Shown here one piece after another: positions 16,871 to 23,978 of a stretch of DNA of 42,841 bases (its first letter is position 1; each line of letters opens with the position of its first letter). The stretch covers positions 1-42,841 of the forward strand of contig JACPTQ010000084.1 of assembly GCA_016192705.1 (NCBI GenBank). The letters run 5' to 3'. The DNA comes from Deltaproteobacteria bacterium. GTDB taxonomy: Bacteria > Myxococcota > JACPTQ01. Made by a program: the position numbers and the translations under genes. Under the pieces are notes generated by a model, which was not told the origin of the DNA, did no database searches, and saw only the letters and a list, made by a program, of their open reading frames with translations.

Positions 16871-18415
16871 TCAAACCTGAGGCCTCATGAGCGGAAACAA
16901 AATGACGTCGCGAATCGAATCAGAATTCGTGAGCAGCATCGCGAGCCGGTCGATCCCAACGCCTTCGCCGCCGGCCGGTGGCATGCCGATTTCAAGCGCC
17001 TCCAGAAAGTCTTCGTCGAGTTGATGCGCCTCGTCGTCGCCCGCCGCGCGCGCCGCCATCTGCCCTTCAAAGCGCCCGCGCTGGTCGATCGGGTCGTTCA
17101 GCTCGCTGAACGCGTTCGCCATCTCCATTCCCGCGACGTAAAGCTCGAAACGATCGACGAGCGGAAGCGAGGAAGTTCCATTGGCGAGCGTCGGATCGCT
17201 CTCCTTCTTTCGCGAGAGTGGCGACACATCGAGCGGGAAGTCGACAACGAACGTCGGCTGCACCAAGTGCGGCTCGCTCGCCCGTTCGAAAATTTCCATC
17301 AGCACCGCACCGTGCGTCGCGCCCGGCTTGACTTCGATCCCGCGCGCCTTCGCGGCTGCCTTCGCTTCGCCCGCATCGGCCCACACACTGTCCGGCAACT
17401 TCGCAAACTCCCGAATCCCCTCACGAATCGACAACCGCCGAAATGGCGGCTCGAGCCGTATCTCGTTCCCACGAAATGGCACCGTCGTCTTCCCCGCGAC
17501 TTTCGCAGCCAGCTCACCAAACATCTCCTCCGTGAGCGCGATGAGCAGCTCGTAGTTGGCGTACGCCCAATAAAACTCAAGCATCGTGAACTCGGGGTTG
17601 TGCTGTGTCGAAATCCCCTCGTTTCGAAAGTTGCGGTTGATCTCGTAGACCCGCTCGAAACCACCCACCAAGAGCCGCTTCAAATACAGCTCGGGCGCAA
17701 TGCGCATATAGAGGTCCATGTCGAGCGTGTTGTGATGCGTCACAAACGGCCGGGCCGCGGCGCCCCCCGCAAGCGGGTGCATCATCGGCGTCTCGACCTC
17801 CATGAATCCGCGCGCATCAAGGAAACGCCGCATCTCGCGCAGGAGAAGCGTCCGCTTGACAAACGTGTCGCGCACCGCGGGGTTCGCAATCAAATCGACG
17901 TAGCGCTTGCGGTAGCGCGTTTCGACGTCTGAAAGCCCGTGCCACTTTTCGGGGAGCGGCCGGAGCGCCTTCGTGAGCAAACGAAACTCGCGCGCCTCAA
18001 GCGTCAGCTCGTTTGTCTTGGTCCGAAACGCGGCCCCCTCGACGCCCACGATGTCGCCCATGTCGCAAAGCTGAAACGCGTCAAACACGTCGGCGCCGAC
18101 CACGTCCTTTTTCACGTAGACCTGAATCCGCCCCGACTGGTCTTGAATCGAAATGAACGCCGCCTTGCCGAACGACCGATTCGCGACGATTCGCCCCGCG
18201 ACACGGTATCGCCGCGGCGTCGCGCCGAGCGCCGCCCCATCCTGCTCGCCACAATCCCGATGCACATCGGCCGCATTATTCTGTGGACGAAAATCGTTCG
18301 GATACGGGTTGACCCCGCGGGCACGAAGCGCGTCCGCCTTTTGCCGGCGCACGACACGCAGCTTGTGCTCGTTTTCGATTTCGCTTCCAGCCTCGACCGC
18401 TTCCACGTCAACCAT
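16871..18415 (-). CDS. lysS: Lysyl-tRNA synthetase, class II
   Basis: This enzyme charges tRNA-Lys. The 514-residue protein has the anticodon-binding OB domain (YRVAGRIVANRSFGKAAFIS). The class II core follows, with motif 1 region FMEVETPMMHPLAGGAAARP, motif 2 YEINRNFRNEGISTQHNPEF and motif 3 GEGVGIDRLAMLLTNSDSIR, ending ILFPLMRP. ATG 18415 is chosen because GAGG precedes it and the sequence upstream is not conserved-looking. Twelve bases separate its stop from the lolC start, so it is likely the first gene of the envelope operon. Confidence 0.96.
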   Translation of the reverse strand: MVDVEAVEAGSEIENEHKLRVVRRQKADALRARGVNPYPNDFRPQNNAADVHRDCGEQDGAALGATPRRYRVAGRIVANRSFGKAAFISIQDQSGRIQVYVKKDVVGADVFDAFQLCDMGDIVGVEGAAFRTKTNELTLEAREFRLLTKALRPLPEKWHGLSDVETRYRKRYVDLIANPAVRDTFVKRTLLLREMRRFLDARGFMEVETPMMHPLAGGAAARPFVTHHNTLDMDLYMRIAPELYLKRLLVGGFERVYEINRNFRNEGISTQHNPEFTMLEFYWAYANYELLIALTEEMFGELAAKVAGKTTVPFRGNEIRLEPPFRRLSIREGIREFAKLPDSVWADAGEAKAAAKARGIEVKPGATHGAVLMEIFERASEPHLVQPTFVVDFPLDVSPLSRKKESDPTLANGTSSLPLVDRFELYVAGMEMANAFSELNDPIDQRGRFEGQMAARAAGDDEAHQLDEDFLEALEIGMPPAGGEGVGIDRLAMLLTNSDSIRDVILFPLMRPQV

Positions 18416-18475
18416 CAGAATCGCCTCAACCTCGGAAATAATCCGATCGCTTCGAGAATAGAAAAAGGTTTCGAA

Positions 18476-18504
18476 ACTTATCGGCGCTGGGCCGGCGCCG
18501 TCAA
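18476..18504 (-). promoter_or_regulatory. Possible promoter for lysS-lol-bam-lpx cluster
   Basis: On the minus strand, TTGACG (18504-18499) and ATAAGT (18481-18476) are separated by 17 bases. That matches sigma-70 spacing, about 60 bases upstream of the lysS ATG. The -35 hexamer lies just inside the edge of the composite repeat that starts at 18510. The spacer can form a short GGCGC hairpin. This is a motif match only. Confidence 0.35.
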
Positions 18505-18509
18505 GACGT

Positions 18510-19075
18510 GATGCTAATCCCCAATCCCCGGATAAGCGACGAATTCTCTGCAGCGCGTCGGGTCGGCAGGAGGCGGCGTCGGCGCGCCGACGTCCTCGGG
18601 TCTGAACGCAAACGAGCGCTCGAGCCACTGTTTTGTGGCGTGCGAAATCTCGGAGATTCCCAGCGGTATTGCGCTGCAGACCCTGCGGAGGCGCGCCGTT
18701 GCGGCACCCCTGCCAACCCGACGCAACTCCGGACGAACCGCTTACCCGGTACGCGTTCCTCGCCCTTGAGGGTGGTACGAAGAGTTCACCTGCCTGGCGT
18801 CGACCTGCGATCGATCAACCCCCAAGCCTTCTAACGGCCATACCCGGAAAACGGCGAACTTCTGAACCGCGGGCAGGGTCTGGGCAAGCGAAGGCTCGCG
18901 TCCGCAGGGGCTGAGGTGCCGACCGGGCATGGATTTTCCGCTGCCATCACGTTCTATTGATTCTGCATTTCTCGCATAACATCAGCCCCGAGGACGTCCG
19001 CGAGCCGGAGCGAACCCAGGCCCCGCCCGCCCCACTGAAGTCCTCTCCGTTATCCGGGGATTGGGAATGCTAATA
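18510..19075. repeat. Composite inverted-repeat region (diverged copy plus copy B)
   Basis: About 650 bases without a supported gene. The region is bounded by inverted repeats: GATGCTAATCCCCAATCCCC at 18510-18529 (continuing GGATAAG) and TTATCCGGGGATTGGGAATG at 19050-19069 (continuing CTAAT). Inside, the right part is repeat copy B. The left part contains GACGTCCTCGGGTCTGA near 18588-18604, the same internal block in opposite orientation, so a diverged, inverted copy probably fills the left side. A 71-codon minus-strand frame (18514-18726) is probably repeat-derived rather than a gene. Confidence 0.7.
18876..19024 (+). repeat. Dispersed TIR element, copy B core
   Basis: The 149-base core is bounded by GGGTCTGGGCAAGCGAAGGC and by the inverse-related GAGCCGGAGCGAACCCAGGC near its right end (through 19024). 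The 25-base ends of the element consensus match at about 20 positions when one is reverse-complemented. The interior CGTCCGCAGGGGCTGAGGTG matches copies A and C. Outside the core, CGTTATCCGGGGATTGGG is also shared with the other copies. Confidence 0.75.
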
Positions 19076-20488
19076 AGCGGTGGTTGCGAAAACCGAGTTG
19101 TATCCGGCGACCTCTTGAATCCAGACCACGACGCAGCCTCCATCGGGCAACGCGGCGAGGGCTGGCGACGACGCGGTGCCACCCCCGTCGTTAACTTGCA
19201 AGGGAACCGCTGGGGTTCCATTAAAGACCCGCGTCAAAAAAACGACATCTTTGGTTGAAATGAACTGCGTCCACGCGACCCAAAACGTCCGCGACGGCCC
19301 ATTCGGTGTTGTAGCCGCGACAATCGCCGGTTGACGCACACCCGCAACGTTGGCCGTAAACGGAATCGCGCCGACCCAAGAGGCCGACGTTGGTAAAAAG
19401 TTTCCCCAAAGTTGCGTTCGGCCATCCCCAAAGTTGTGCATCCAAACAACGAGCGTATTCCCCGCGTTGCTTTGCGCGACGCGGATATCTGTCAACGTGT
19501 CGGTGGGCGGGACATAAAACAGTTGCGCCGTATTAAAGTCGAAGCCCTGGCCCGGTACCCACGTGCTTGCCCGTACGTACTTTCCCGACTCACCAGGTTT
19601 TTGCGATCGCCAGACGGCGACGGGCGACGATTGGTTCTCGCCAACTGCGATGCGAACCTCCGGTGCGCCCGAATCCACCACGTTATCGAGCACCCGGACG
19701 TTAAAACCCCCGTCAACATAAAGCGCACCGCGAACCGTGTTGTCCGACGATTGCGTGACATAAAAGATCTCCTTGCTTGAATTAACCGCGACATCAAACG
19801 CGTAAATCACCTGTGCCAATTCAAAGCCGGTCGACGGACTCGCGGAGAAATCGTCGATCGCGCCATACTGCAAGAATAACCAGGAACCGCTCGCATACAC
19901 CAGCGCCGCGAACCCCGACGAGTCAACGCTCACCCGAACATCGTCGCTTGTGGATTCCACGAAGGGATCGCTAAACTGCCCGAAATAACCGCCATCAGCC
20001 AGATAAACAACGCTCCGAACCCGCCTTCCGCCGTCGACGGTAACCGGACCCGCGTTCGCGATGAGCGCGTTCCCGTACCGGTCACCGCCGAGACTGAATT
20101 TGAGACTCCCAGCGTCAAATCCGAAGGGAACGCGCGTGGGCGGCACCCATTGACCGGTCATCGCATCCCGTTGCGACATCCACTGGCTCACGCCGTCCAC
20201 GCCCGTCGTGGTCGACCAAACCGCGGTCGCATTCCCACCTTCGTGGGTCACAACAGCCGGATTCGACGACTCGACGAGCCCCATCAATAGAGTAGCGGGC
20301 GCAACGACAATGCTCGCGTCGGCGTCGTAAGTACCCCCGTCGGATGCGCCACCCCCGTCATTCGCGCCCCCTGCGACTGAACCCCCAGCGTCGATCGGCG
20401 GGAGCTTCCAGTACGTGCGGAGCCCACACCCATCGGGAATCACGGCGAGGCAAATGAAAAACACCCACGACAGCCGCATCAATCGCAC
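19070..20488 (-). CDS. Exported protein of unknown function, probable lipoprotein
   Basis: This 472-residue protein has a hydrophobic N-terminus followed by Cys21 (FFICLAVIPDGCGL). The lipobox is weak, so lipidation is uncertain. A low-complexity Gly/Asp/Ala linker follows (GGANDGGGASDGG). The remainder has repeated beta-rich segments such as NATAVWSTTT, PVAVWRSQ, TLVVWMHN and WVAWTQF, spaced like blades of a propeller-type repeat. Such 'VW' repeats with DAG/DGG runs are common in Myxococcota surface proteins. The TAG stop lies at the very edge of the inverted repeat (19070-19072). The function is unknown. Confidence 0.75.
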   Translation of the reverse strand: MRLMRLSWVFFICLAVIPDGCGLRTYWKLPPIDAGGSVAGGANDGGGASDGGTYDADASIVVAPATLLMGLVESSNPAVVTHEGGNATAVWSTTTGVDGVSQWMSQRDAMTGQWVPPTRVPFGFDAGSLKFSLGGDRYGNALIANAGPVTVDGGRRVRSVVYLADGGYFGQFSDPFVESTSDDVRVSVDSSGFAALVYASGSWLFLQYGAIDDFSASPSTGFELAQVIYAFDVAVNSSKEIFYVTQSSDNTVRGALYVDGGFNVRVLDNVVDSGAPEVRIAVGENQSSPVAVWRSQKPGESGKYVRASTWVPGQGFDFNTAQLFYVPPTDTLTDIRVAQSNAGNTLVVWMHNFGDGRTQLWGNFLPTSASWVGAIPFTANVAGVRQPAIVAATTPNGPSRTFWVAWTQFISTKDVVFLTRVFNGTPAVPLQVNDGGGTASSPALAALPDGGCVVVWIQEVAGYNSVFATTAY

Positions 20489-20553
20489 GCCTTCATTATT
20501 GCACCCGCCACATCTATAGATCGACCTGCGGCATCGCGCGTCGGTAACTCATG

Positions 20554-20559
20554 TATAAT
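20554..20559 (+). promoter_or_regulatory. -10 element (TATAAT) upstream of tolR
   Basis: A perfect TATAAT lies 47 bases upstream of the tolR start in the divergent intergenic region. The hexamer 17 bases further upstream (GCATCG) is a poor -35, so this may be an activator-dependent promoter or a chance match. Confidence 0.4.
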
Positions 20560-20605
20560 CCTCGCGTTGGGGCGCAAACCCGCGCCCATCGGAGGCGCTT
20601 TTGAG

Positions 20606-21034
20606 ATGGGAATGAGTGGCGGCAAGGGACAAGGCACAACGCTCTCGGACATCAACGTGACGCCGCTTGTCGACGTCATGCTCGTCCTCCTCATCATCTT
20701 TATGGTGTCGGCGCCGATGCTTCAGCGCGGCGTCGAAGTCGACCTGCCAAGTTCGCACAATGCGCCACCCATGAAGGTCGACGAGGCGAAGCTGAAAATT
20801 ACGCTCAAGCCGTCGAAGGTGAGTCCCGGGCAGTTTGACGTCGACGTCGAAGGGACGCCGGTTCCGCTCGCGTCGGTGAAAGATGTCATCAGCCGCAACG
20901 CAAAGATTCAGCGTGACAAGGAGATTTATTTGGCGGCCGACGGGAGCGTGCCGTACCGTGAGGTCGTGAAGGTGATGACGTACGCGAAGGAGGCGGGCGC
21001 GACGAAGGTGGGGCTCGTCTTGCGCGCGGAGTGA
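20606..21034 (+). CDS. tolR: ExbD/TolR-family proton-channel component
   Basis: This inner-membrane protein couples proton flow to the Tol system. The 142-residue protein starts MGMSGGKGQG, followed by SDINVTPLVDVMLVLLIIF, with the key Asp23 in the single membrane helix (the same number as in E. coli TolR). The periplasmic domain ends GATKVGLVLRAE. GGAGG at 20591-20595 precedes the ATG by ten bases. The normal partner TolQ is not in the window: the upstream gene is divergent and unrelated. Assignment as TolR rather than ExbD rests on the tolA-tolB-pal neighbours. Confidence 0.88.
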   Translation: MGMSGGKGQGTTLSDINVTPLVDVMLVLLIIFMVSAPMLQRGVEVDLPSSHNAPPMKVDEAKLKITLKPSKVSPGQFDVDVEGTPVPLASVKDVISRNAKIQRDKEIYLAADGSVPYREVVKVMTYAKEAGATKVGLVLRAE

Positions 21035-21813
21035 CGATGGATGCGGGTCGAAAAGCGCCGGGTGTTCTCGCGGTGTCTGTCGTCGCGGCGTTCGCGATTA
21101 ACGTCGCCATCTTTGCGGCGGTCTTGAACGCCGGGCAGGCGAAGGCCGACATCAAGATTATCGACACGCCGGTGATGGAAGCGTTCATCGCAAGTGAGCC
21201 CCTTGTCGCAAAGGGGATCGAGGCGCCGAAAAAGTTTTTGCCGCGCATCAACACGGCGCCACCGCCGCCCGAAGAGAGCGTACCGCTCACGCCAAAGAGC
21301 GTGCCGGTCGACCCGGCGAAAAAACCGACGCCGCCCAAGGAAAAGATCGAACGCGAAAAGCCGCCCAAGGACGCGCCGCAACCAAAATCGCTCGACGACG
21401 CGATGTCAAAGTTTAGCGAGCGTTACGGTAAGGCAACGCCAGCGATTGGGCACAAGGATGGGAGCGAGCTCGGCACCGCGGCGAAGGGGCGGTTGTCGCG
21501 CGGGTATGGCGATAAAGTCGCGGCGTACATTGGTCGTGCCTGGGGGCCGCCGAAAACGCTCTCGGACGACGTGCTCAAGACAACCGTCGCGCGCGTCACG
21601 GTATCGATCGACGCCGAGGGGAACATCGTCGCGCACACGGCGCCGAATTCAGCGAACCGCGATTTCAACGAATCGATCGAAGCGTTTTTTGGCGCGCATA
21701 AGAAGATGCCGAAACCGACCGCCGACGAGTGGGCCGTCGTCAACGCCAAATGGCGCGGCCGGCTGCCGATCTGTTTCGCCGAGCGCCAATGGAAGCGCGA
21801 GTTATGCCGGTAA
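21031..21813 (+). CDS. tolA: TolA/TonB-like energy transducer
   Basis: The 260-residue protein has one N-terminal membrane helix (about residues 12-34, GVLAVSVVAAFAINVAIFAA). A Pro/Lys-rich periplasmic stretch (INTAPPPPEESVP to PPKEKIEREKPPKDAP) follows, then a TonB/TolA C-terminal domain (YIGRAWGPPKTLSDD to FFGAHKKMPKPTADEW). It has no long Ala-rich helix like E. coli TolA. GTG 21031 overlaps tolR (GTGA); ATG 21037 is the alternative. The position between tolR and tolB supports a TolA role, but a TonB role cannot be excluded. Confidence 0.78.
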   Translation: MTMDAGRKAPGVLAVSVVAAFAINVAIFAAVLNAGQAKADIKIIDTPVMEAFIASEPLVAKGIEAPKKFLPRINTAPPPPEESVPLTPKSVPVDPAKKPTPPKEKIEREKPPKDAPQPKSLDDAMSKFSERYGKATPAIGHKDGSELGTAAKGRLSRGYGDKVAAYIGRAWGPPKTLSDDVLKTTVARVTVSIDAEGNIVAHTAPNSANRDFNESIEAFFGAHKKMPKPTADEWAVVNAKWRGRLPICFAERQWKRELCR

Positions 21814-21844
21814 AGGATGATCGCCGGTCCGCACGCAGCGGCCG

Positions 21845-21883
21845 TTGACGAACCACCTATTTGCCATATATTCTAGCCATATG
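21845..21883 (+). promoter_or_regulatory. vapBC promoter and probable autoregulatory operator
   Basis: TTGACG (21845-21850) and TATATT (21867-21872) are spaced by 16 bases. Transcription would start about 6-8 bases after the -10, within a base or two of the vapB ATG at 21881, so the mRNA may be leaderless. The direct repeat GCCATAT (21863-21869 and 21876-21882), also readable as the inverted pair CATAT/ATATG, covers the -10 and the start codon. It could bind the antitoxin for autoregulation. Confidence 0.5.
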
Positions 21884-22123
21884 TCGTCGCCTGCGCAAAA
21901 AACCACGCTCTACCTCGATTCCGTCGAGTACCGGCGCCTCCAGCGTCTCGCGAAAGCGCAAGGAAAAACCCCGACAGCGCTCGTGCGTGAAGCCATCGCC
22001 GAATTCAACGCCAACCATTCGCGACGCGAACTCCCGCGCTCCATCGGCGCTGCGCGAAGTGGGCGACGCGATTTAAGCGAACGTGCCGAAGAGCTTCTCG
22101 CTGGCCTCGGGCGCCGGCGATGA
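21881..22123 (+). CDS. Ribbon-helix-helix antitoxin (VapB-like)
   Basis: This 80-residue protein begins with a ribbon-helix-helix pattern, KTTLYLDSVEYRRLQRLAKA then TPTALVREAIAEF. That is typical of CopG/VapB-type antitoxins that bind DNA and neutralise the partner toxin. The C-terminal half is basic and probably wraps the toxin. It overlaps the toxin gene by four bases (ATGA at 22120-22123), the standard arrangement. No ribosome binding site is visible, in line with a leaderless transcript. Confidence 0.85.
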   Translation: MSSPAQKTTLYLDSVEYRRLQRLAKAQGKTPTALVREAIAEFNANHSRRELPRSIGAARSGRRDLSERAEELLAGLGRRR

Positions 22124-22533
22124 TCATTGCCGACACCGGGGCGATCCTCGCCCTCATCGACGCCGACGATAAACACCATGCGGTCCTCTCCCGCGCGTTT
22201 GAACCCGACCAATGGATGATTCCGTGGGCGGTGCTGCCCGAGGTCGATTATCTCGTTGCGACGCATCTCGGCGCTCGCACGCAAGAAGCCTTCCTGTCGG
22301 ACGTTGCGGACGGCGCTTTCTCGATCGAATGGGGCCGCGAGGAGGATGTTCAGCGCGCGCGCGATCTGTGCCTGAAATACCGGACGTTAAGAATGGGTCT
22401 TGTCGATGGCGTGGTCATGGCGGTCGCCGAACGACTTAAGGCCGAGGCGATCGCGACGCTCGATGTGCGCCATTTCGGGGCGGTAAAGCTGAGACTTCCG
22501 TTTCGCCTTCTCCCGCGCGACGCGGCGCGCTGA
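22120..22533 (+). CDS. vapC: PIN-domain ribonuclease toxin (VapC-like)
   Basis: This 137-residue PIN-domain endoribonuclease has the acidic active-site set at D5 (MIIADTGA), E41 (LPEVDYL), D96 (GLVDGVVMA) and D115 (ATLDVRHF). VapC toxins cleave tRNA or rRNA when the antitoxin is lost; the target here cannot be read. The gene is coupled to the RHH antitoxin and ends 29 bases before tolB, so the pair splits the tolRA and tolB-pal genes. Confidence 0.9.
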   Translation: MIIADTGAILALIDADDKHHAVLSRAFEPDQWMIPWAVLPEVDYLVATHLGARTQEAFLSDVADGAFSIEWGREEDVQRARDLCLKYRTLRMGLVDGVVMAVAERLKAEAIATLDVRHFGAVKLRLPFRLLPRDAAR

Positions 22534-22562
22534 ACACCGCGGGAATGCCGGGAGACCGGTCG

Positions 22563-23978
22563 ATGGTTTTTGTGGTATGTCAGTCGACTGACATGGGATT
22601 AATCCGCTTGATTTCAGTTGCCGTTATCGTCGGAGCCGGTCTGTCGATTGCGTTCGCGCAGAAGGGGGGCGCCGAGGGAACGACGGGCGGCGCGGGCGAG
22701 GCGACAAACGGGCCGATGCCAACGATCGTCCCCGAAGCCGACACAAAGCCGCTCCCCATCGCGATTCCGGCACTCAAGAACGTCGGGACGGCGACCGAGG
22801 GAAGCGCGAAAGGCCGAGCGTTCTCAGAGGTGGTGTCGAACGACCTCGCGATGACGGGCGTTTTCGACGTGCTCGACCCGAAGTCGTTCAACCCGACCGT
22901 GCTTCAGCGCGACGGCATCACGCAATCGACGATTCAGTTCAAGGATTGGGTGGCGGTCGGCGCGCAAGCGCTGGTGCGCGGCGGCATCGCTGTGACCGGC
23001 AACCGTGTGCGTATCGCGGCGAATTTGTTCGAGGCGACGACCGGCAAGCTCGCCGTCGAGAAGGTGTACGTCGGCGATGTCGACGACATGCGTCACCTTG
23101 CGCATCGGTTTGCGGATGAGGTTTATCGGTACTTCGTCAAGGAGCGAAGTGTCTTTTCGACGCGAATCGCGTGCGTTAAAGAGTTTGGCGCGAAGCCCGA
23201 CATCACGAAGGAAGTTTTCGTGATGGATTTTGACGGGTACGGCGAAAAGCGCGTGACGTGGCAAAATACGCTCGCGATGCTGCCGGCATGGTCGCCGGAT
23301 GGTTCGCGCATCGCGTTTACATTGTCGACGAAATACAACTGGGACTTGTGGATGGCGGATTTGCGGACGGGGAAGCAGCGCGCGATTTCGGAGCAGCCGG
23401 GGCTCAACACGGGCGCGGCGTGGGCGAAAGATGGATCGCGCGTTGCGCTCACGATGTCGAAGGATGGGCAAGCGGAGATTTACACGCTGAAACCCGATGG
23501 GACCGATTTTCGGCGCCTCACGAACAACTGGGCGATCGACAGCTCGCCGTCGTGGTCGCCTGACTCAAAGCAGATCGCGTTCGTTTCGGATCGATCGGGC
23601 GCGCCGCACATCTATGTCATGAACGCCGATGGGTCGTCGCAGCGACGCCTGACGTTCAAGGGGAACTACAACCAAACGCCCGATTGGTCGCCGAAGGGGG
23701 ACCGCATCGCGTTCACGGCGCGCGACGAGCGGTACCGCTTCGACATCTTCACGGTCGATGTGAAATCGGGCGATATCGAGCGGTTGACGCAGGACCAAGG
23801 CAACAACGAGGAGCCGTCGTATTCGCCGGATGGGCGTCTCATGACATTTATTTCGAGCCGCACAGGCGCGCGGCAAGTGTGGGTCATGTCGTCGCGCGGG
23901 TTTAATCAGCGCCAGATTTCGCGCGGCAAAGGCGGCTATTCGAAGCCCGCGTGGAGCCGGTGGTTCACCAAAAAATGA
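22563..23978 (+). CDS. tolB: Tol-Pal system protein TolB
   Basis: TolB is the periplasmic beta-propeller that binds Pal and links to TolA. After a signal peptide (LISVAVIVGAGLSIAFAQ) comes the N-terminal domain (FSEVVSNDLAMTGVFDVLDP). Six WD40-like/TolB blades follow, for example LPAWSPDGSRIAFTLST, PSWSPDSKQIAFVSDRSG and PDWSPKGDRIAFTARDE. The ATG at 22563 has GGGAG eight bases upstream. ATG 22593 would give a shorter, cleaner signal peptide but has no such site. An 18-bp perfect palindrome (22577-22594) covers the second start. The stop overlaps pal by four bases. Confidence 0.94.
   Translation: MVFVVCQSTDMGLIRLISVAVIVGAGLSIAFAQKGGAEGTTGGAGEATNGPMPTIVPEADTKPLPIAIPALKNVGTATEGSAKGRAFSEVVSNDLAMTGVFDVLDPKSFNPTVLQRDGITQSTIQFKDWVAVGAQALVRGGIAVTGNRVRIAANLFEATTGKLAVEKVYVGDVDDMRHLAHRFADEVYRYFVKERSVFSTRIACVKEFGAKPDITKEVFVMDFDGYGEKRVTWQNTLAMLPAWSPDGSRIAFTLSTKYNWDLWMADLRTGKQRAISEQPGLNTGAAWAKDGSRVALTMSKDGQAEIYTLKPDGTDFRRLTNNWAIDSSPSWSPDSKQIAFVSDRSGAPHIYVMNADGSSQRRLTFKGNYNQTPDWSPKGDRIAFTARDERYRFDIFTVDVKSGDIERLTQDQGNNEEPSYSPDGRLMTFISSRTGARQVWVMSSRGFNQRQISRGKGGYSKPAWSRWFTKK
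22577..22594. promoter_or_regulatory. 18-bp perfect palindrome at tolB start
   Basis: ATGTCAGTCGACTGACAT reads identically on both strands. It lies between the two possible tolB start codons and overlaps the second. It could be a repressor operator or an mRNA hairpin hiding the second ATG. No other copy was seen in the window. Confidence 0.5.

Noticed and set aside
16601-17932. Plus-strand open frame of 443 codons
   Set aside because: It is antisense to lysS and lolC and has an extreme Arg/His composition with no motif.
18514-18726. Small minus-strand gene upstream of lysS
   Set aside because: Its frame coincides with the composite repeat, including the outer inverted repeat at its end, so it is more likely repeat-derived. 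A gene remnant cannot be fully excluded.
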